Source of the DNA: Roseibium alexandrii DFL-11 | Lineage (GTDB): Bacteria; Pseudomonadota; Alphaproteobacteria; Rhizobiales; Stappiaceae | DNA length: 64,000 nt | Direction of reading: 5' to 3' | Assembly (NCBI RefSeq): GCF_000158095.2 | Contig: NZ_CM011002.1 | Span: forward strand, 3,505,203 to 3,569,202 | Part shown: positions 30,088-40,900 of the stretch, in pieces | Position numbering within the stretch: the stretch's first letter is position 1 | How the letters are laid out: each line of letters starts with the position of its first letter | Notes under the pieces: generated by a model | Seen by the model: the letters and a program-made list of their open reading frames with translations, nothing else | Told to the model about the DNA's origin: nothing | Databases searched by the model: none | Translations under genes and position numbers: made by a program

Positions 30088-31053
30088 CTACTTATATTCA
30101 ATTATCTTGCTGTTGCGCATCAGAAATCTGTTCCAATAATGTTTTAGGACACCTTGAAACTCGGCAAACTTTCCGATCAGTTCATAAAACCCAATAGCCG
30201 CAGGACGGCCCGCCCGAAATGACCGGAGCATCAGCCGAACAAGCTGCAACGGATAGAGCAAAAACAACAGTAAGAACGCTGGATGGATCATCCCGGCAAC
30301 AACGGTAACACTTGGCAACGCGCCTCCCCAAAGAACCGCCCGGAAAACGTTGCGTTGCCAGATCCTCTTCGGCGAGTTCCGGTGCCGCCAAGAAACTTCA
30401 GCGAATGCGTGCCCTGCCCGAACCGAGCGTTTCCACCATTGGGAAAAACGCTGCAAGTCGGCATCGTGGAGGGTCATTTCGGCATCAAGCCGCCAGATCC
30501 TCCAGCCGTTCTCCCGCAACCGCAGGCACATCTCCGGCTCTTCACCCGCGATCAAGTCATCACGGTATCCGCCAGCTTCGTCGAAAGCCGCCCTGCGGAC
30601 CAGGCAGTCCCCACCGCACTCCTGCCGCTCCCCAATCGGAGTATTCCACTCTAAGTCGCACATAGCGTTGTAGATGGTGGCGTCGGGAAATTGTTCCCGC
30701 CGACGACCAAAAGTAACTGCGACACCGGGGTGATTTTCCAAATAGTCCAAACCGGCTTTGAGCCAACCAGCATCCAATTGGCAGTCCCCATCCATGAACT
30801 GGATGAAAGTGGTATCTGGGAACTTTTGAACAAGCCTACGGTAGCCAGCATTTCGGGCACGGGCTGCCGTGAACGGGCGGTCTGCTGGCAGAGTTTCAAC
30901 TTGAAAACCTGCGTCCTTAGCCCAGCTGACACTATCGTCTGTTGATCCGGAATCGACGTACACGACACGATCAGACATCCCCTGAAGGGACCTTATGCAG
31001 TTCTGGAACCGCGCCCCTTCGTTGCGGCCAATGATCACGATCCCAATGGTCAT
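30088..31053 (-). CDS. Glycosyltransferase family 2 (GT-A) with C-terminal membrane segment
   Basis: From the ATG at 31053 (MTIGIVIIGRNEG) the product has about 321 residues. The frame is open further upstream, but that part overlaps the flippase gene and lacks similarity. Visible features are VVYVDSGSTDDS, the DxD-like FMDGDCQLDAGWL, the acid region AGEEPEMCLRLRENGW, and a hydrophobic stretch (ALPSVTVVAGMIHPAFLLLFLLYPLQLV). It presumably transfers one sugar of the repeat unit. It begins 19 bases after the flippase stop, so the two form one minus-strand operon. Confidence 0.87.
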   Translation of the reverse strand: MTIGIVIIGRNEGARFQNCIRSLQGMSDRVVYVDSGSTDDSVSWAKDAGFQVETLPADRPFTAARARNAGYRRLVQKFPDTTFIQFMDGDCQLDAGWLKAGLDYLENHPGVAVTFGRRREQFPDATIYNAMCDLEWNTPIGERQECGGDCLVRRAAFDEAGGYRDDLIAGEEPEMCLRLRENGWRIWRLDAEMTLHDADLQRFSQWWKRSVRAGHAFAEVSWRHRNSPKRIWQRNVFRAVLWGGALPSVTVVAGMIHPAFLLLFLLYPLQLVRLMLRSFRAGRPAAIGFYELIGKFAEFQGVLKHYWNRFLMRNSKIIEYK

Positions 31054-31072
31054 CTGCGCTGGCCCATTTCCA

Positions 31073-32428
31073 TTACACGCCGCCAGCGGAAAGGAGCGGT
31101 AGTACGGCGTCGAGCGAGGTGCCATAACCTGCCGCACTCCTGCCCCACATCAAACCTGCAGTCGCTGCGACAACAATCGCGGTCATCGCCAGGTCATGCA
31201 AAAGAAAGGATGTCTTTTCCCGAACAGACCCGATCGCAAGCGGCAAATACCGAACGATCTCACCAACCGCCAAGCCGATCAATGCCCCAGGAAGTCCCAT
31301 CCATTGATACCCAATCGGAAGCAAAAGAAGTATTCCAGCCAGTTTCAAAGCGTTCGCCACAACACCGTAGCCCGGCTTGCTGAGGCCTAAGAGCGTAAAC
31401 TCTGAAAAAGCGGACAGAATGGCGCCCCAGGTTCCGATGAGCAGCATGGCCAGGATCCAGCCTGCATCGAAATAGCGTGGATCATAAATAATCCACACGG
31501 CGACATCTGAAAACGCTATGCCACAAGCAACCCCGAGAGCCGCGAGCGTCAATAGTTTTGTTCTAAGTGCCAAAAGGCCCGATCTTATCTCGAAACGTGT
31601 TGCTGCATGCTGGGAGGAGACCATGGGGAAGATAAGCGAATACCCCAGCCTTCCAGCCAGAAATGCCGGCAGGTCCGCGATTGTTCGTGCGATGGCATAG
31701 ATGCCGACAGTCGCCAACGGAATGGTCTTTGCCAAATACAGTTTGTCGAAGTTCATGCAAAGAAATGACAACAGGGACGATAAAAACATCCATTTCCCGA
31801 AGGAAAAGATTTCGCGGACATGCACCCGGTTCCATTCAAACCAGTTTCGCGCTCTCGGTAAGAGATAGCTAAGCCCGACCCGAAACACAGCCGCAAAAAG
31901 GCCCGAAATCAGGATCGACCATATTGTCGGGCTCATATAGGCGAAAAAGATGATCAAAACCGCCGTCACAAAATCACATGACAGCTCGAACATATTCGCA
32001 CGTCCAAACTGCAGATTCCGCTGCAGATAAAATATAGACGTCGAAGACACACCAAGAAAAATGATCGTTACCGCACTCAGCTGAATAGCGGTTGCCGGTA
32101 TCTCATACAGATTTGCCAACGGGTAGGCCGCGATCGACAGTATCGAACACAGAATGAGAGACCTGACAAATTGCAATGTCCAGGCAGAGTTTTGGAAAGA
32201 CTGATCATCGGCATTCCGGCTGCGGACGACATTCTGTGCAATGCCCACATCGGTCAGCAGTTCGATGCCTGATCTGAACGTTGAAAGCACCATAGCAATG
32301 CCGAAGATTTCCGGCGTGATAAGGCGCGACAACACCACGTTGGAGACGAAACGTATTCCTGTCGTTCCACCAAAGGAAGCGATTGTCCAAATTGCACCGG
32401 TCATCGCTTTTTTCTGCGTAATCGCCAC
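31073..32428 (-). CDS. Polysaccharide flippase (Wzx/MOP superfamily)
   Basis: 451 residues and about 12 hydrophobic segments. The N-terminus KKAMTGAIWTIASFGGTTGIRFVSNVVLSRLITPEIFG matches the Polysacc_synt/Wzx start, in which a short cytoplasmic tail leads into the first helix. These proteins move undecaprenol-linked sugar repeats across the inner membrane before polymerisation. It is co-directional with the downstream GT2 gene and divergent from the WecG-like gene across about 295 bp. With the ligase/polymerase, chain-length and export genes it makes this locus look Wzx/Wzy-dependent. Confidence 0.87.
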   Translation of the reverse strand: MAITQKKAMTGAIWTIASFGGTTGIRFVSNVVLSRLITPEIFGIAMVLSTFRSGIELLTDVGIAQNVVRSRNADDQSFQNSAWTLQFVRSLILCSILSIAAYPLANLYEIPATAIQLSAVTIIFLGVSSTSIFYLQRNLQFGRANMFELSCDFVTAVLIIFFAYMSPTIWSILISGLFAAVFRVGLSYLLPRARNWFEWNRVHVREIFSFGKWMFLSSLLSFLCMNFDKLYLAKTIPLATVGIYAIARTIADLPAFLAGRLGYSLIFPMVSSQHAATRFEIRSGLLALRTKLLTLAALGVACGIAFSDVAVWIIYDPRYFDAGWILAMLLIGTWGAILSAFSEFTLLGLSKPGYGVVANALKLAGILLLLPIGYQWMGLPGALIGLAVGEIVRYLPLAIGSVREKTSFLLHDLAMTAIVVAATAGLMWGRSAAGYGTSLDAVLPLLSAGGV

Positions 32429-32723
32429 TTGGGCTAGGCCCCTCGAAAAACGGTTGAGATCGCCTCATAGATCGAACGAGAAGCTACGTCACACATACGC
32501 ATGCATTTTCCCACTCGTTACTTCATGGAACTGTGCTTTTCGGTTCTAGAACCGGGGTAGCAAGTTATTAAGAATTCAATCGCGATCTGATTGAAGATGG
32601 CTCGAAGACTGTATATCTTTCAGCAGGTTAAAAAATTGATCTTTTTTGATCAAAAAGCAGACCCGCCTGCAGTTTGTTAATCTCGATCACATATACGCAA
32701 CATATTGAGATTTCTGAGATTTC
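32429..32723. promoter_or_regulatory. 295-bp divergent promoter region between flippase and WecG-like genes
   Basis: No gene is visible. The stretch is AT-rich and contains a 14-bp palindrome TTTTTGATCAAAAA at 32643-32656, about 70 bases before the WecG-like start. It must carry promoters for both divergent units. Confidence 0.45.
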
Positions 32724-33560
32724 ATGATCGCAGGCTTCAACCGACATCCGACGAGCCACATGCCGAACCGTTCTGAGCAAAAACCTGAGGATTCGCTGAC
32801 CGCAGCATCTGCCTCGCCGTTCTCCAAACTCCAGTTCATTGGACTTGACTTCGATATTGGCAATCAGGCCGACTGGTTGTCACTCATCTTGAACTCGAAG
32901 CCTCAAACGTTCGAATATTTTGTCACTCCAAACGTCTATCATGTAATCCTTCTGGAACGCGATGATGAGGTGGCATCGGCTTATGACGATGCGTGCTGGA
33001 AGGTCTGCGACAGCAAGATCTTAAGCCGACTGGCGTATTCCCAAAAACTGAATCTCAGGGTCTATCCCGGGGCCGACATCGTGCAGGATCTTCTGGCGGA
33101 TCCCAAAGCTCAAGATTTGCGTTTCGCCGTCATAGGTCCCGATCTCTCCCAAATTGAGATGCTGCGAAACAGGTATCCGGGTGTGGACTTGCAGTACATC
33201 CCGTCTGGCTTCATGGACCGAGGCGCACTGGATTGGGAGAAAACTCTGACAGCTACTGAGGCCAGCGATGCGGACATCTTCCTGATTTGCCTCTCTTTTC
33301 CGAAGCAAGAGTTTTTTGCCCAGGATCTGAAACGCCGGGGCAGCGCTGCAGGTATCGGCCTGTGTGTCGGTGCTAGTATTGATTTTTTGACCGACCGGCA
33401 AAAGCGAGCACCGGAATGGGTTCGCGCCTGCGGAATGGAATGGGCTTTCCGTTTGTTGGCAAACCCGAAACGGATGTGGCGGCGCTATCTTTGGGATGGC
33501 CCCAAAATCATTTGGATGTTTTTGAAATGGCGGCACAAATCCGCCGGTACGATGAAGTAA
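32724..33560 (+). CDS. WecG/TagA/CpsF family glycosyltransferase (GT26)
   Basis: 278 residues. GT26 enzymes add N-acetylmannosamine-type, glucosyl or related residues to undecaprenyl-linked acceptors. Family marks in order: YFVTPNVYHVILLERDDEV, PGADIVQDLLAD, FAVIGPDLSQIEMLRNRYPG, the QxxF-type segment CLSFPKQEFFA, GLCVGASIDFLTDRQKRAP and the C-terminal EWAFRLLANPKRMWRRYLW. The start may be the ATG at 32724 or the one at 32760; the first 35 residues are not conserved. A GT4 gene follows after 84 bases on the same strand. Confidence 0.9.
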   Translation: MIAGFNRHPTSHMPNRSEQKPEDSLTAASASPFSKLQFIGLDFDIGNQADWLSLILNSKPQTFEYFVTPNVYHVILLERDDEVASAYDDACWKVCDSKILSRLAYSQKLNLRVYPGADIVQDLLADPKAQDLRFAVIGPDLSQIEMLRNRYPGVDLQYIPSGFMDRGALDWEKTLTATEASDADIFLICLSFPKQEFFAQDLKRRGSAAGIGLCVGASIDFLTDRQKRAPEWVRACGMEWAFRLLANPKRMWRRYLWDGPKIIWMFLKWRHKSAGTMK

Positions 33561-33644
33561 TTGGTTTTGGTTCGAAACCGATCAGAAACAGCGTGTTAGC
33601 AGGATTACAGCTAAGTGACTAAGTGTCCGTCCCAGGAGTTATAA

Positions 33645-34937
33645 TTGAAGAAACCCCGTGTTCTGATCCTTGCTGATGATTGCAATCCGGATTGGCCATC
33701 GCTTCCGGTTGTTGGATACAAGTATGCACTTTCCTTAGCAAAATTCTGTGATGTGACCATCGCCACTCATGTCAGAAACCGGGAAAACATCGAAAAGGAT
33801 CCGCGCTCAAAAGGCGCCGACTTCCGCTATGTCGATAATGAATACGTGGCAAAACCAATCCATCGCTTCTCAACCTGGATCAGAGGCGGCGGGAAGGTGG
33901 CGTGGTCGCTCGGAACGATTTTTCACTATCCGACATACCTCGCATTTGAGTGGGAGGTTTGGAAAACCTTCAAGAGCGCGCTGCAATCCGGCGAATTTGA
34001 TCTGGTGCACCGGATCACACCCATGTCGCCCACAATGCCCAGCTATATCGCGGGCAAATCGCCGGTTCCGTTTGTGATCGGTCCCTTGAATGGCAACTTG
34101 GACTGGCCAAAAGAGTTCCGCTCCGAACAGACACGGGAAAAAGAACGGGCCCGGGCACTCCGGGACTTCTACAAATACCTGCCCTATTCTTCTGCAACGT
34201 ACAGAAATGCCGAACTGATCCTGGCTGCCTTTGATCATACAGCAAAGGATTTGCCGGAAGGCGCGGCCTCAAAGGTTGTGAGCTTTCCTGAAGTTGGTTT
34301 CGACCCTGAGTGGTTTGACGGAACGGACCGGAAGCCTGCCTTTTCCGGAGATGGACCGTACAACTTCGCATTCATCGGGCGGCTGGTACCCTACAAAGTT
34401 CCGGAGGTGGCTGTTCGGGCCTTTTGTGAAAGCGAAATACTGGCAGAGCACAAACTTCACATCGTCGGTGACGGTCCTGAAAGGGAACGGCTTGAAGCGA
34501 TCGTCGAGCAAACAGGGCGGAGCGATAGCGTCATTTTTCATGGTTGGATTGAGCAGAGGGATGTCGGTCAGTTCCTACAGTCCGTAGACGGGTTCGTTTT
34601 TCCTTCAATCCGAGAACTTGGCGCGGGCGTGGTGGTCGAAGCGATGGCATCGGGCTGCGTGAATTTCGTTACCAATTATGGCGCGCCCGGCGATCTGGTA
34701 TCGGAGGGTCGCGGCTTTCGTATTGAACTAAACACTCTAGATGCGATGGTCGCAGGCTATCAGCACGCGATGGAAGAGGCTGTAACCAAACCAGCCGACC
34801 AGATTTCAAAGGCCAATTCAGCTGTAGAGTACGCCACTGACTGCTTTACCTGGGATCGCAAGGCAGCGCTGACTGTTCCATATTACGAAGACCTGATGGC
34901 CGGCCGACCAATCACAGACCGCCGAGATTACTCCTGA
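33645..34937 (+). CDS. Glycosyltransferase family 4
   Basis: 430 residues, GT-B fold. The N-terminal half has VLILADDCNPDWPSLPVVGYKYA and VIGPLNGNLDWPKEFR; the C-terminal half has FAFIGRLVPYKVPEVAVRAF, HIVGDGPERERLEAIVE and FPSIRELGAGVVVEAMASG (E-x7-E). The start is the TTG at 33645 because AGGAG lies 6 bases upstream and no ATG is near. It is convergent with the PKS gene, 43 bases away. It likely adds a sugar of the repeat unit or, given the neighbour, of the polyketide product; both are guesses. Confidence 0.87.
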   Translation: MKKPRVLILADDCNPDWPSLPVVGYKYALSLAKFCDVTIATHVRNRENIEKDPRSKGADFRYVDNEYVAKPIHRFSTWIRGGGKVAWSLGTIFHYPTYLAFEWEVWKTFKSALQSGEFDLVHRITPMSPTMPSYIAGKSPVPFVIGPLNGNLDWPKEFRSEQTREKERARALRDFYKYLPYSSATYRNAELILAAFDHTAKDLPEGAASKVVSFPEVGFDPEWFDGTDRKPAFSGDGPYNFAFIGRLVPYKVPEVAVRAFCESEILAEHKLHIVGDGPERERLEAIVEQTGRSDSVIFHGWIEQRDVGQFLQSVDGFVFPSIRELGAGVVVEAMASGCVNFVTNYGAPGDLVSEGRGFRIELNTLDAMVAGYQHAMEEAVTKPADQISKANSAVEYATDCFTWDRKAALTVPYYEDLMAGRPITDRRDYS

Positions 34938-34980
34938 TCTGCGACAGGACCGGTTTTCATTAGCACCACCTGATCTGGCA

Positions 34981-37900
34981 TCACTCAGCCGCAATCCCGG
35001 TCTTGTCAGAGCCAATTGCCGCCGCTGCCCTTGCTTCCAAAGAATTTCTCATTCTGCTTGCCAGCACCTGAATATTCGGATTGAGCACCATGGAGTCATG
35101 GTCTCCAGGCACCTCGACAATCGACAATTCTGAAACAAACGGGGACCAGCCGTTGTCTTCACGAAGAATGTTCAGACCATCCTGAAGACGGCGGCCACCG
35201 GATATCCTATAGAGCACATTAGCCTTTGGCCGGTACAGGACAACCGGCCCGCTATATGGCCGAACCTCATAAGCATCATGCGCCCGCATGAAGGCAAGAC
35301 GGATTCGTTCGTTGTTAAAGCTGTCTGCGGTTGCTTGATCCCCAGCCGCATTCTGTTGAGCTTCTGTTCGAGCGCGCCACTCTCTCCGGTTGCGCAACCA
35401 AACACTGAAAAACTTGGTTTTATTCTTTTGAAGATCCTGCCACTTGATCATCACGCGATCGACGAGCGACAGGTGAACCTGTTCGGGTACAGGCGTGTCC
35501 AGCAAAATGACTTCGGCAACCTCTTCACCTTGTGCAGCAAGCTGTTGGGCCATTTCATAAGCAACGATCCCACCACCTGAGAACCCGCCAAGCATGTACG
35601 GCCCGTGTGGCTGGACCTGGCGGATTTCGGCGAGATAATCCCGCGCCATCTCTTCGAAGGTTTCGTGGGGCTCTTGATTTCCGAAAAGGCCGCGGGCTTG
35701 TAACCCGTACACCGGCCGGTCGCGCCCAACGAGCACGGCCAGCTGACGCAGGTTCAGGATGTTGCCGAACATGCCAGCACAGATGAACAAGGGCGTAGCT
35801 TCAGTTCCCGGACCTTTGCTCATTGTGACCAGATGCACCGCTTCATCGGGTTTCGCAGTTTGTTCGGGTTGTTCTTCCGCAGAGGCATCCCCGTCACTGG
35901 CAACACCATGCGAGGCTAGCAATTCTGCGCATTCGGCAATTGTCGGAGCGTCGAACAGGACGGACATGGGCAGGTCGACGCCGTAAGTCTGGCGGATCAT
36001 CCGGAACAGGCGGACCGCGATGAGAGAATGCCCACCGATATCAAAGAAATCATCGTGAATACCGACCTTCTCAATTCCGAGCAGGTCAGACCAGAATTCG
36101 GCCAGTTTGATCTCAAGCGGGTTTCGAGGTGCCTCGTAGGCGCTGTCAAGGTCCGGACGCTTAAAGAGCTGCCCGTCCTGAGCATCTCGCGATTGCGCTT
36201 CAGCCTCGGCATTTTTTATGAGCAGATCCAAAGGAATCGTCGAGATGATCGGTTGTGTTTCGCCGGTCGCCAAAGCCCTTTGCAGGGTCTCAAATCCTTG
36301 CTCGGGTGGAATGCCCTGCTTGACTTGCGCCGCCAGTTTATAGAGCGCGGCAGCATCCTGGCTTGCCCCGGTTTTCACATCCTTTGCAAACCCGGTGTCA
36401 TTTGACAGGCGTTTTACCGTCAAACGATCAGCTTCAAGTACAACCGTTCCATCCGGCCGCATGACGGTAATGTCAAAACTGCCGAAACCGTCGCCGTAAG
36501 CATTCTCATCGACAAATCGGACATGGGCGATCACATCGGATGGCAGCGGTTCATGTAGGCGTATCGCTGAGTAGGAAACGGGCGCCCAAAGAACGCCTGA
36601 ACTCTTGAAGCCTTCGATAAGTTCCATGGCACAGCCGGTCGCAATATCAAGAAGACCGGGGTGGGCAAGAGTTGTTTCCGTGTAATCTGTCTTGAAGCCA
36701 GCCGGGGACGTCAGGCGTGCCAGCGCTTCACCGCGCCCAAGCGACAGACTGCGCAACACATCCCACCGCGGTCCGAACTTGATATGATGAGCCTGAGCTG
36801 ACGGCATCGTGCCGCCGTCTGGTGCTTGTCGGATATCGGTCCCGCGCAGCTGAGCTTGAAGGTCTTCAAGTTGCACAGGCAGTGGAACGGATTTGAGCGG
36901 ACAAACCAGAGCTTCGGCGTAGACTTCTACCGATGCGGACGGGTCCTCTGTTTCAGTTGCCGCGACAATGGCTTTCAAGGTGCCATGCGCCTGAGCCTCT
37001 AAACGGACCCGTATATTGCGAGGCTGACCGTCGTCCAAGCCAAGCGGCTTAAAGAACACAAGATCGCGGATATCCGGGCGCTGGTCCAAATCCAGTTCCG
37101 AATAGGCTTGCGCGATCAACTCGATGTACCCGGTGCCCGGCAGGATCGCATCGCCTGAAACGAGCCTGTGTTCATTCCACATCCAGTGCTTTTGCGTGCT
37201 GGCCGTGAATTCCAGCCAGCGCGTGTTGGAAGCATCGGTAATCCAGCGCTCGAACAAGGGTCCCTTGGCCGCGCCAACCGTTGTTGCCGTCTTTGAGACT
37301 GCCGCCTCACCCGAAACCGCGCGCGCGGCCAGACCAATATCGCTCCAGATACCCCAGTGAACCGCGACCGTCCTGGGGCTGTTCTCAGCGCTCTTGCTCT
37401 CGGCATAGGCGTTCAGAAACGCATTGGCAGCGACGTAATCAATCTGGCCAATGGGCGCAGTGTCCGTGCTGGTTGACGAGAATAGCACCATCAGATCCAA
37501 TGGCTCGTCGGCAAACGCCATGTCCAGAACGCGCGTGCCCTGAACCTTGGGCGCCAGAACATGCTGGGTATTTTCAAGGGTCTTCAGTTGCACGAGATCA
37601 TCATCAACAATGCCGGCTGTATGAAGCACACCGTTGATTGACCCAAACCGGGCCTTTGCTGCGGCAACAGCTGCACGAACCTCTTCCGGGTTTGTCACAT
37701 CCGCCGGCACGTAAAGCATCTTCGCATCCAGCGCCTCCAGTTCTGCAAGGCGGGACAGTGCCTGGACACCCGGATCCTCACCGGAATGCGTCCGCAGATA
37801 GGTTTCCCAATCCTGCTTCTCCGGCAGGCTGCGGCGTCCGACCAAAACGATGTTGGCTTCGTAATCCTCAACAAGCCCTTTTGCGAAAATCATCGCCAGA

Positions 37901-40900
37901 TCGCCAAGACCGCCAGTGATGAAATATGTGCCGCCTTTTTGGAACTGACCTTCGAGTTGGCCGTCCTTCAGAGGCAAACGCTTGTAGGTCCGCTGCCACC
38001 TGCGGCCGCGCCGATGGGCCACAATCTCATTGGATGGGTTTGCGAAAAGCTCGTCCCACAAATCGTCGATCGTGCTTCCTGCTGTTTGTATGTTCGCAGT
38101 CCTTGCGATATCCAAGTCGATCAAGCGAGCCGAATGGCCAGAGAGCTCTTTTGGCAAGACCTGAACCGGACCGAGCAGCGTCGCCTTTGCCGGATACACA
38201 ACAGGCTCGTCCCCAACGCGCATCATTCCGTTTGTCAAAACGGTAAGGTGCGCCTCTTCGACGGCAGATTGCTCATCGAGCGCCTGGGCAAGATAGAGCA
38301 GACTGTAGAAGCCGTCTTCCTGCATTCTTTCAAAGAAGTTGGAACCGGGCCGGTGGCTCTCATCCTGTGTCAGCAGCCAGCCGTGAACGATGTTTCGAGG
38401 AAAAGGACCATCCTCGAGGATCCCCGTCACCAAGGCGTCGTAGCCCGGTCTGCCTTCCTCGCTGCACAGGATGTACGTGTGCGGGTCAACCTTGGCGAAC
38501 ACATCGCCGCGCTGAACGGTGGTCACCTGATGACCGGCGTTCTTCAACTTGCCGGCAAGCTGTTCTCCGGTGCCTGTATCGTCGAGAAAAACCAGCCAGG
38601 ACCGAGGTTCCTTGTCAGCGCCCGTGACAAGATCTGGAACCGACCGTTTCCAGGCTGGACGGTATCCCCAGTCCCGCATGTCCTTTTGGCGCAAGAGAGG
38701 AATATCGGGCCCTGCCTGACCCTCCCGCGAAACACTGCGCTCGACAAAATAATACTGCCTCTGAAACGCATAAGGTGGCAGCGAAACGCGCCTGGGGCTG
38801 AAATCCCGCCAGCAACGCGTAACATCCGCCTTCAAGCCTGTGGCCCAGCACCGGCCGATTGCGGTCAGGAAAGACAAACGGTCATCCGCATCATCGTCGG
38901 CATGCGGCAGCGAGTTGAACACCTGATTGGCGGTTACGTCCGCTTGTAGCTTGGCCAGCGAAGACAGGGTCTTTCCTGGACCAACCTCGATATAGACCCG
39001 GTGCGGATCTGCGCTTAGACGAGCAATGCCAGAGCCGAATTGAACGGTCGAACGCAGATGCCGGACCCAATACGACGGATCACCGGCCTCCGCATCGCTG
39101 AGCCAGTCCCCGGTGAGATTGGACATGATCGGGATTTGCGGCCGATTGAGCGCAATGCTTCGCAGGTACTGTTCAAACTCGGACAGGATCCCCCCAAGCA
39201 TCCGCGAATGAGCCGCTATATCAATGGCGATCCGGGTTGCATCGATGTCTTTTTCAAGGAGCGCCTTCTGGAAGTCTTCCAGGTCCTCGTCACGCCCGGA
39301 AACAACGCAAAGCTCAGGCGCGTTGACGGAAGCCATATCGAGAGATTCCGGCATCAGCGCCCGGACTTCGGTGTCACTCAATGGAATACTGAGCATTCCG
39401 CCAGGGTCGACTGTATCAAAGAGCTTGCCCCGGAGATGAACAAGGCCAACAGCGTCGCGATAACTGAGGACACCCGAGATACAGGCAGCTGTATTCTCGC
39501 CCATCGAATGGCCGATCAATGCGGTCGGCTGAACGCCCCAGCTCATCCACAAGCGAGCCAGCGAAACTTCCAGGATCAAGATGGCCGGCAATTGCAGGGA
39601 CGGCGTCAGGAACCCCTCGGCTGCATACCCAAGATCAGAGCCCTCTTGCGGGAACCAAAGCTCCCGGATCCGGGCGGCCGTTTCGGGGGGAAGGAAAGCC
39701 AATCCTTCATCGACAGTCTGGCGGAATGAATTGTCTTCCTGATAGAGCCGCCGGGCCATGCCGGGATGTTGCGCCCCGCCCCCCGGAAAGAGGAACGTTG
39801 CGGTGCCGGGATGATCCCCTGCCTTATGATGGGCGAGCCTCTTGGGCTGTTCACCGCGCAAGACGGCAATCGCATCAGCGCGGCCACGCACAGCTGCGAT
39901 CTGGCGATACTCGAAGGGCTTTCGGCCATAGAAGAGCGTTTCGGCCATGCTGGCCAAAGGTAATGCCGGATCATTTTCGAGGGCATCCGCAAGCCGGGCG
40001 GAGGTGTCTGACACCCCCTTCCGGGCCTTTGCAGACAAGAGAATGAGCTGGGGCTCATCGTCAAACTGCACGCTGTCATCGGCGATCATCGGCGCCTTTT
40101 CCAGAATGACGTGAGCGTTTGTTCCGCCAACACCAAGGGAGTTGACCGCAGCCCGCTGAGGACCGGCGCTCACCGGCCAGGGGGTCAGCCTATCATTGAC
40201 GACAAACGGGCTGTTCGCAAAATCGATTGATGGATTGGGCTTCTCGTATCCAAGGCTTGGCGGTATTTCGCCGTTTTTCAGCGCCAAAGAGGTCTTTATC
40301 AGGCTGACAACACCGGCAGCCGTGTCCAGATGGCCAATGTTGGATTTCACTGATCCGACACGGCAAAAGCCGGTTCGGCTGGTGCTTTGACGAAACGCCT
40401 GGGTCAGGGCTTCGATTTCAATCGGATCGCCGAGGTAGGTGCCTGTTCCATGGCATTCGACATATTGAATGGTGTCGGCTTCGATCTCGCCGAGCGCCTG
40501 CGCCTCGATGATCGCTTCTGCTTGTCCGGTCACGCTCGGGGCAAGATAGCCTGCCTTGCTGTGACCGTCGTTGTTGATGGCCGACGCCTTGATCACCGCA
40601 TGAATGTTGTCGCCATCGGCAACCGCATCCTCGAGACGTCGCAGGACGACAACCCCAACGCCACTGCCAAATATAGTGCCACCTGCTCTATGGTCGAACG
40701 GTCGACAATGCCCGTCCGGCGAGAGGATTTCACCATCCTGAAAAACATACCCGCGGCGATGCGGCAGATCGATGGTCACACCGCCGGCCAGAGCCATATC
40801 GGTTTCGCCGTTCAACAGGCTTTGACAAGCGTAGTGGACCGCAACAAGCGAGGTTGAGCAGGCCGTCTGGACGTTGACACTCGGGCCTTTGAGATCGAAA

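Noticed and set aside
37786..38949. Long plus-strand open frame of 387 codons opposite the PKS gene
   Set aside because: It lies fully within the KR/AT-linker coding part of the PKS, has low-complexity basic composition, and is a by-product of high GC content.
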